A stretch of DNA of 32,536 nt from a virus: IMG/VR virus record IMGVR_UViG_3300038491_000032, positions 1-32,536 of that record, one strand, 5' to 3'. Each line of letters starts with the position of its first letter. The stretch's first letter is position 1. Under the pieces are notes generated by a model. It saw only the letters and a program-made list of their open reading frames with translations. It was not told the DNA's origin and did no database searches. The translations under genes and the position numbers were made by a program. This document shows positions 29,505-32,536 of this stretch, in pieces.

Positions 29505-30107
29505 ATGAGTTCAAAAAGTAAAATTGACACCATTAAAGAGATTTTAGGTTTAAAGGTTGAGGTTTCATTTGCTAAACAAAAATTAGACGATGGTACACAA
29601 TTGGAAGCTGAAAGTTTTGAAGAGGGTAAAGATGTTTTTATACTTACTGAGGATGGTGCTAAAGTTGCACTACCTATTGGGGAGTATGATTATGAGGGTA
29701 AAGTTTTATCAATTAAAGAGGAGGGTGTTATTGCATCAATTTCAGAAAAGACTGAGGAAGCTGAGCCAAAAGAAGCAGAACTTGAACAGGAGGTGTTAGA
29801 CGAATCCAAAGAGCAGGAAGAAGAGCAATTGGAGGATGATTTAAAGCCTATGATTGAAGCAATGGATGCACGTATTTCTGCGCTAGAATCAATGCTGCAA
29901 GAATTTTCTGCACAAAAAGAAACCAACGAGCGAGATATTTCGTTGGTTGAATCTAAAGAAGTAAAAGAGGAGGAGGTTAAAATGGCTATTGAAACAGAGC
30001 CAATTGTACACAATCCAATTAAAAAAGAGAGTAATGAACAACATTTCAGTTTAAAAAACTTAACAATAGCTGAAAGAGTTAATTTAATGATTAAAAATAA
30101 GAAGTAA
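29505..30107 (+). CDS. Capsid scaffolding protein
   Basis: This 200-residue protein has the pattern of scaffolds. A short N-terminal domain comes first, then a very acidic stretch with repeated Glu (about 85-118, EAEPKEAELEQEVLDESKEQ and following), a helix with PMIEAMDARISALESMLQEFS, and a basic C-terminus (HFSLKNLTIAERVNLMIKNK) that would contact the major capsid protein. It stands directly before the capsid gene (two bases). Scaffolds guide procapsid size and are removed by the prohead protease at 27170. Confidence 0.78.
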   Translation: MSSKSKIDTIKEILGLKVEVSFAKQKLDDGTQLEAESFEEGKDVFILTEDGAKVALPIGEYDYEGKVLSIKEEGVIASISEKTEEAEPKEAELEQEVLDESKEQEEEQLEDDLKPMIEAMDARISALESMLQEFSAQKETNERDISLVESKEVKEEEVKMAIETEPIVHNPIKKESNEQHFSLKNLTIAERVNLMIKNKK

Positions 30108-30109
30108 TT

Positions 30110-31045
30110 ATGGCAACTACAACAACAATCACAAGTACTTACGCAGGGGAATTTGCAAACAAGTATATTTCACCTGCTTTATTAGGGGGTAGAACATTAG
30201 GTAATGACTTAATCGCAAAGAATGAGGGTGTAATCTTTAAAGAAGTATTACAAAGAGTTGATTTAGATAGTATTTTAAAAGACGCAACTTGCGATTTTGA
30301 TGCTACCTCTACATTAACAATGACTGAGCGTGTATTAACAGTTAAAGATTTAAATGTAAACTTACAGTTTTGTAAATCTAAATTTGTAAAATCTTGGCAA
30401 GCTATTGAAGCTAACCCATCTGCGCATAGAGATATGCCTGCAACATTTCAAGATTATTTATTAGGCTATGTAGGGGCAAAAGTTGCTGCTAAGATTGAAA
30501 AAAACGTTTGGCAAGGGGTTGTAACTAATTCGGGTGAGTTTGACGGGTTTACTACTTTAGCTAAAGCTGACGGGAATACAATTAAGGTGGCGGGTGCTGC
30601 TATTACTTCTGCAAATGTTATTGCTGAATTAGAAAAAGCAGTTGCAGCTATTCCTAACGCATTATATGGAGGTGAGGATTTAACAATTTACGCATCACAG
30701 AATGTTGTAAGGTCTTATATCGCTGCATTAGGTGGTTTTGGAGCAGCAGGTTTAGGTGCTAACGGTGTTAATGGTTTAGGAACTAACCAAGTAATTGATG
30801 TATTACACTTTGGTAATATCAAAATGGTTCAAGCTGATGGATTAAAGGATAACGATATTTTTATTTCTGAAAAAGAAAATTTAGTATTCGGTGCATCTTT
30901 AATGTCTGATTTAATGGAGGTTAAAGTCTTAGATATGTCTGAATTAGATGGTTCTGATAACATTAGAGTAATTATGAAAATGGCTGCAGCTGTTCAATAT
31001 GGTATCTCAGAAGATGTAATTATCTACTCTACAGATATAGTATAA
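30110..31045 (+). CDS. Major capsid protein (HK97-like fold)
   Basis: This 311-residue protein fits a major capsid protein by several marks. It follows the scaffold. It starts MATTTTITSTYAGEFANKYI with typical N-arm residues, has E-loop-like and P-domain-like segments (VWQGVVTNSGEFDGFTTL, VIAELEKAVAAIPNALYGG), a Gly-rich loop (AALGGFGAAGLGANGVNGLG) and a final strand with VIMKMAAAVQYGISEDVIIY. The HK97 fold is inferred from family resemblance, not from structure. A strong intrinsic terminator directly follows, as expected for a highly expressed gene. Cys residues are few. No cleavage site was identified. Confidence 0.88.
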   Translation: MATTTTITSTYAGEFANKYISPALLGGRTLGNDLIAKNEGVIFKEVLQRVDLDSILKDATCDFDATSTLTMTERVLTVKDLNVNLQFCKSKFVKSWQAIEANPSAHRDMPATFQDYLLGYVGAKVAAKIEKNVWQGVVTNSGEFDGFTTLAKADGNTIKVAGAAITSANVIAELEKAVAAIPNALYGGEDLTIYASQNVVRSYIAALGGFGAAGLGANGVNGLGTNQVIDVLHFGNIKMVQADGLKDNDIFISEKENLVFGASLMSDLMEVKVLDMSELDGSDNIRVIMKMAAAVQYGISEDVIIYSTDIV

Positions 31046-31062
31046 TACTAACATTTAAAGGA

Positions 31063-31097
31063 GGGGGTATACTTATAAGTGTATTCCCTTTTTTTTT
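31063..31097 (+). terminator. Intrinsic terminator after the capsid gene
   Basis: GGGGTATACT and AGTGTATTCCC pair around a TATA loop, with one G-U pair and one bulge. A run of nine T residues follows (31089-31097). It lies 18 bases after the capsid stop and partly separates capsid from tail-tube expression. Confidence 0.85.
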
Positions 31098-31110
31098 AAA
31101 ATATAAAAAT

Positions 31111-31641
31111 ATGAGTTGTTTAATAAATAAGGGTAGAACCCTACCTTGCAAAAGTCAAGGGGGAGTAAAAAACATTTACTTTTTCAACAATAAAGAAACT
31201 CTTATAGATGATTTAACTGTAGTTGATGGTATTATAACCGCAACGGGTGGTAAAATTGATGTTTATAAGTTTGCTGTTAGAAATGGGCAAGTGAATTATG
31301 ATGAAGCCAATGAGATTGGTGACGGTGGTGCATTTTGGACGGGTACACTTAATGTGGTACTACACAAACAAGATGCTGCAACGCAAAATGTATTAAAATT
31401 ATTAGCTTACGGGCGGCCACACGCAATAATTGAAACAAGTAACGGGGATTTTAGACTGATTGGGGCAGAATTTGGAACAGATACAACTGTATCAAGTGCA
31501 ACGGGATTAGCCTTAGGGGATGCTAATAGCTATACTGTAGTGTCTACCTCAACGGAAAAAGAGCCTGCGTTTTATATAAATGAATCACTGATAGATAGTC
31601 CAACAGGATTTGATGTATCAGCTAACTTTGTAAATGCGTAA
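31111..31641 (+). CDS. Major tail tube protein, paralogue 1
   Basis: This 176-residue protein starts MSCLINKGRTLPCKSQGGVKNIYF and resembles, in its MSCLxxxGRxLxCK start and its length, a Bacteroidota phage protein placed where tail-tube proteins occur. The middle has VYKFAVRNGQVNYDEANEIG and WTGTLNVVLHKQDAATQN, and the C-terminus ends with STEKEPAFYINESLI. The next gene is its paralogue. Proteins of this size that follow the capsid and are abundantly expressed usually build the tail tube by hexamer stacking. The A-rich leader (AAAATATAAAAATATG) is shared with the scaffold gene. Confidence 0.72.
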   Translation: MSCLINKGRTLPCKSQGGVKNIYFFNNKETLIDDLTVVDGIITATGGKIDVYKFAVRNGQVNYDEANEIGDGGAFWTGTLNVVLHKQDAATQNVLKLLAYGRPHAIIETSNGDFRLIGAEFGTDTTVSSATGLALGDANSYTVVSTSTEKEPAFYINESLIDSPTGFDVSANFVNA

Positions 31642-31644
31642 TAT

Positions 31645-32181
31645 ATGAGTTGTTTAACAGGAATAGGTAGAAAATTAGCTTGTAAGAGTAATTGGGGAGG
31701 TGTAAAAGAGTTTTATATCTTAGAATACGTTGAGGGTTTATTAGGGCTTGCAACTATTTCAAATGATGAGATTACCGCACTATCGGCATCGCAAGATGTA
31801 TGGAAGTTTGAAGTGAGAGGGGCGGTTATATTAGATGAAGCACAAGAGGTGAGCAGAGAGAATAACACAACATTCTACACGCAAACCTTTACAGCACCAT
31901 TAATGAAGCAAGATAAGGCATCGCGCTCTTTATTTGCGGGGCTTTCTAAATCTAATGCACATATTATTGTAAAAGATAATAACGGGGCTTATAGATTATT
32001 GGGGGCTGTTGATGGATTGGATATTGCAGTAAATACAAGTACGGGAGATAGTCTTGGAGCTGCTAATGGTTATATTTTAACAGCTACGGGAGTCGAAAAA
32101 GAATCTGCACCATATATTGCTGCATCTGCTATTGGAGTTGCACAAGATTTTGATGTACAATCGACAACTATCGAACCATAG
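31645..32181 (+). CDS. Major tail tube protein, paralogue 2
   Basis: This 178-residue protein lies three bases after its paralogue. They share the order MSCL..GR.L.CKS..GGVK..Y, then VWKFEVRGAVILDEAQEV, TFTAPLMKQDKASRS and ANGYILTATGVEKESAPYI. The match is clear by eye but identity is low (about 25-30 per cent, not computed). Two such genes may make a mixed tube, or one could form the tube terminator or initiator. A strong terminator follows at 32203. Confidence 0.7.
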   Translation: MSCLTGIGRKLACKSNWGGVKEFYILEYVEGLLGLATISNDEITALSASQDVWKFEVRGAVILDEAQEVSRENNTTFYTQTFTAPLMKQDKASRSLFAGLSKSNAHIIVKDNNGAYRLLGAVDGLDIAVNTSTGDSLGAANGYILTATGVEKESAPYIAASAIGVAQDFDVQSTTIEP

Positions 32182-32202
32182 TATTAATTAATCTTTAAAA
32201 GG

Positions 32203-32234
32203 GGGTGGCTGTTTTAACATAGCTACCCTTTTTT
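32203..32234 (+). terminator. Intrinsic terminator after the tail-tube pair
   Basis: GGGTGGCT (32203-32210) pairs with AGCTACCC (32221-32228) with one G-U pair around a 10-base loop. TTTTTT follows (32229-32234). Each of the two likely most abundant transcripts (capsid, tail-tube pair) thus has its own terminator. Confidence 0.85.
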
Positions 32235-32253
32235 GTTTATATAAAAAATTAAG

Positions 32254-32536
32254 ATGATAGTATTAAAAGAAACAGAAGCGGAACAAGAAATAAGATTGTT
32301 GCCCGTTGAGGGTTTAACTCTTTTGGTATTGGTTAATGAAGCTGATAATAGTATCGCTGATATTGATATAACAATGTCAATTGAAGATTATTATTTAATG
32401 GGTAGGGGTGTGTTTGATTTAAAAGAGGATAATTTTTATACATTAAAAGGGTATAATACTGACTTAGCAAATTATCAATCTAAATTGAGTGAATTGGAAG
32501 CTGAGGGTTTAACGAAAGAAGAAGCAATAGCGGCTT
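32254..32536 (+). CDS. N-terminal part of hypothetical protein crossing the circle join
   Basis: The ATG at 32254 starts 19 bases after the terminator, with a usual A-rich leader. The first 94 codons lie here, and 45 more lie at 1-214 once the overlap is removed, giving 139 residues. The N-terminal half has MIVLKETEAEQEIRLLPVEG, LLVLVNEADNSIADIDITMS and YYLMGRGVFDLKEDNFYTLKG; a helical stretch (YQSKLSELEAEGLTKEEAIA) crosses the join. I do not recognise the family. It stands directly before the portal gene. Confidence 0.85.
   Translation, partial: MIVLKETEAEQEIRLLPVEGLTLLVLVNEADNSIADIDITMSIEDYYLMGRGVFDLKEDNFYTLKGYNTDLANYQSKLSELEAEGLTKEEAIAA
32460..32536. repeat. Terminal direct repeat, right copy
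   Basis: Identical to 1-77. Removing one copy joins the gene at 32254 to its continuation at 1-214 in frame and gives a circle of 32,459 bp. Confidence 0.95.

Noticed and set aside
1-32536. tRNA genes, CRISPR arrays, integrase, repressor, DNA polymerase, primase
   Set aside because: None was recognised in any reading frame or by pattern on either strand; small or divergent ones could have been missed by eye.

Overview
This window looks like one complete phage genome opened at an arbitrary point. The first 77 bases are repeated exactly as the last 77 (32460-32536), so the unique circle is 32,459 bp. One gene (32254 onward, continuing to 214) runs across the join. The DNA is strongly AT-rich. 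Several promoters match the Bacteroidota type (TTG, about 19 bases, then TAnnTTTG), ribosome sites are A-rich and mostly lack Shine-Dalgarno sequences, and the lipoprotein signals and protein families are those of phages of Flavobacteria and their relatives. A Bacteroidota host, probably flavobacterial, is inferred. The structural genes indicate a long-tailed, non-contractile (siphovirus-like) virion with an HK97-type capsid.

Layout. (1) 27170-32536 and 1-5325, plus strand: XkdF-type prohead protease, putative head fibre and decoration genes, scaffold, major capsid protein, two tandem related tail-tube-like proteins, a gene across the join, portal with a C-terminal MuF-like segment, DUF6712 connector, LamG-like fibre, small membrane protein, a membrane-anchored PAS-domain protein and an M15 endolysin. 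This arc ends at a bidirectional terminator near 5345. (2) 5364-9653, minus strand: accessory genes including a surface-type lipoprotein, an orphan DNA methyltransferase, ThyX, a DUF551 protein and several small ORFs, with two copies of a hairpin-forming intergenic repeat and one partial copy. (3) 9766-10562, plus strand: a probable single-protein spanin and a GIY-YIG endonuclease. (4) 10854-18189, plus strand: SF2 helicase, small early genes, ERF annealing protein, DUF3127 SSB-like protein, two PD-(D/E)XK nucleases and an ECF-like sigma factor. (5) 18240-26951, plus strand: terminase subunits, tail assembly chaperone with a -1 frameshift site, tail completion, tail tip/hub and tape-measure genes.

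The most unusual structure is a 105-bp inverted repeat pair (10564-10668 and 27024-27128). The copies match at 91 of 105 positions without gaps, have four conserved blocks, and lie almost opposite each other on the circle (arcs of 16,460 and 15,999 bp). Neither copy is coding. They bracket the replication, terminase and tail arc. The right copy sits just before the capsid operon, and the left copy sits just after the GIY-YIG gene and points toward the minus-strand block. They could be paired promoters or operators for the phage sigma factor, replication origins, or recombination sites; the sequence alone does not decide.

The genes suggest this cycle. Host RNA polymerase reads the Bacteroidota-type promoters at 9.7, 10.8, 13.35, 13.65 and 15.28 kb. 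The helicase, SSB, ERF protein and exonuclease drive recombination-linked replication using host polymerase and primase, since none is encoded. The sigma factor may then switch on late genes. No integrase, repressor or partition gene was seen, so a virulent lifestyle is more likely. No tRNA or CRISPR array was found.
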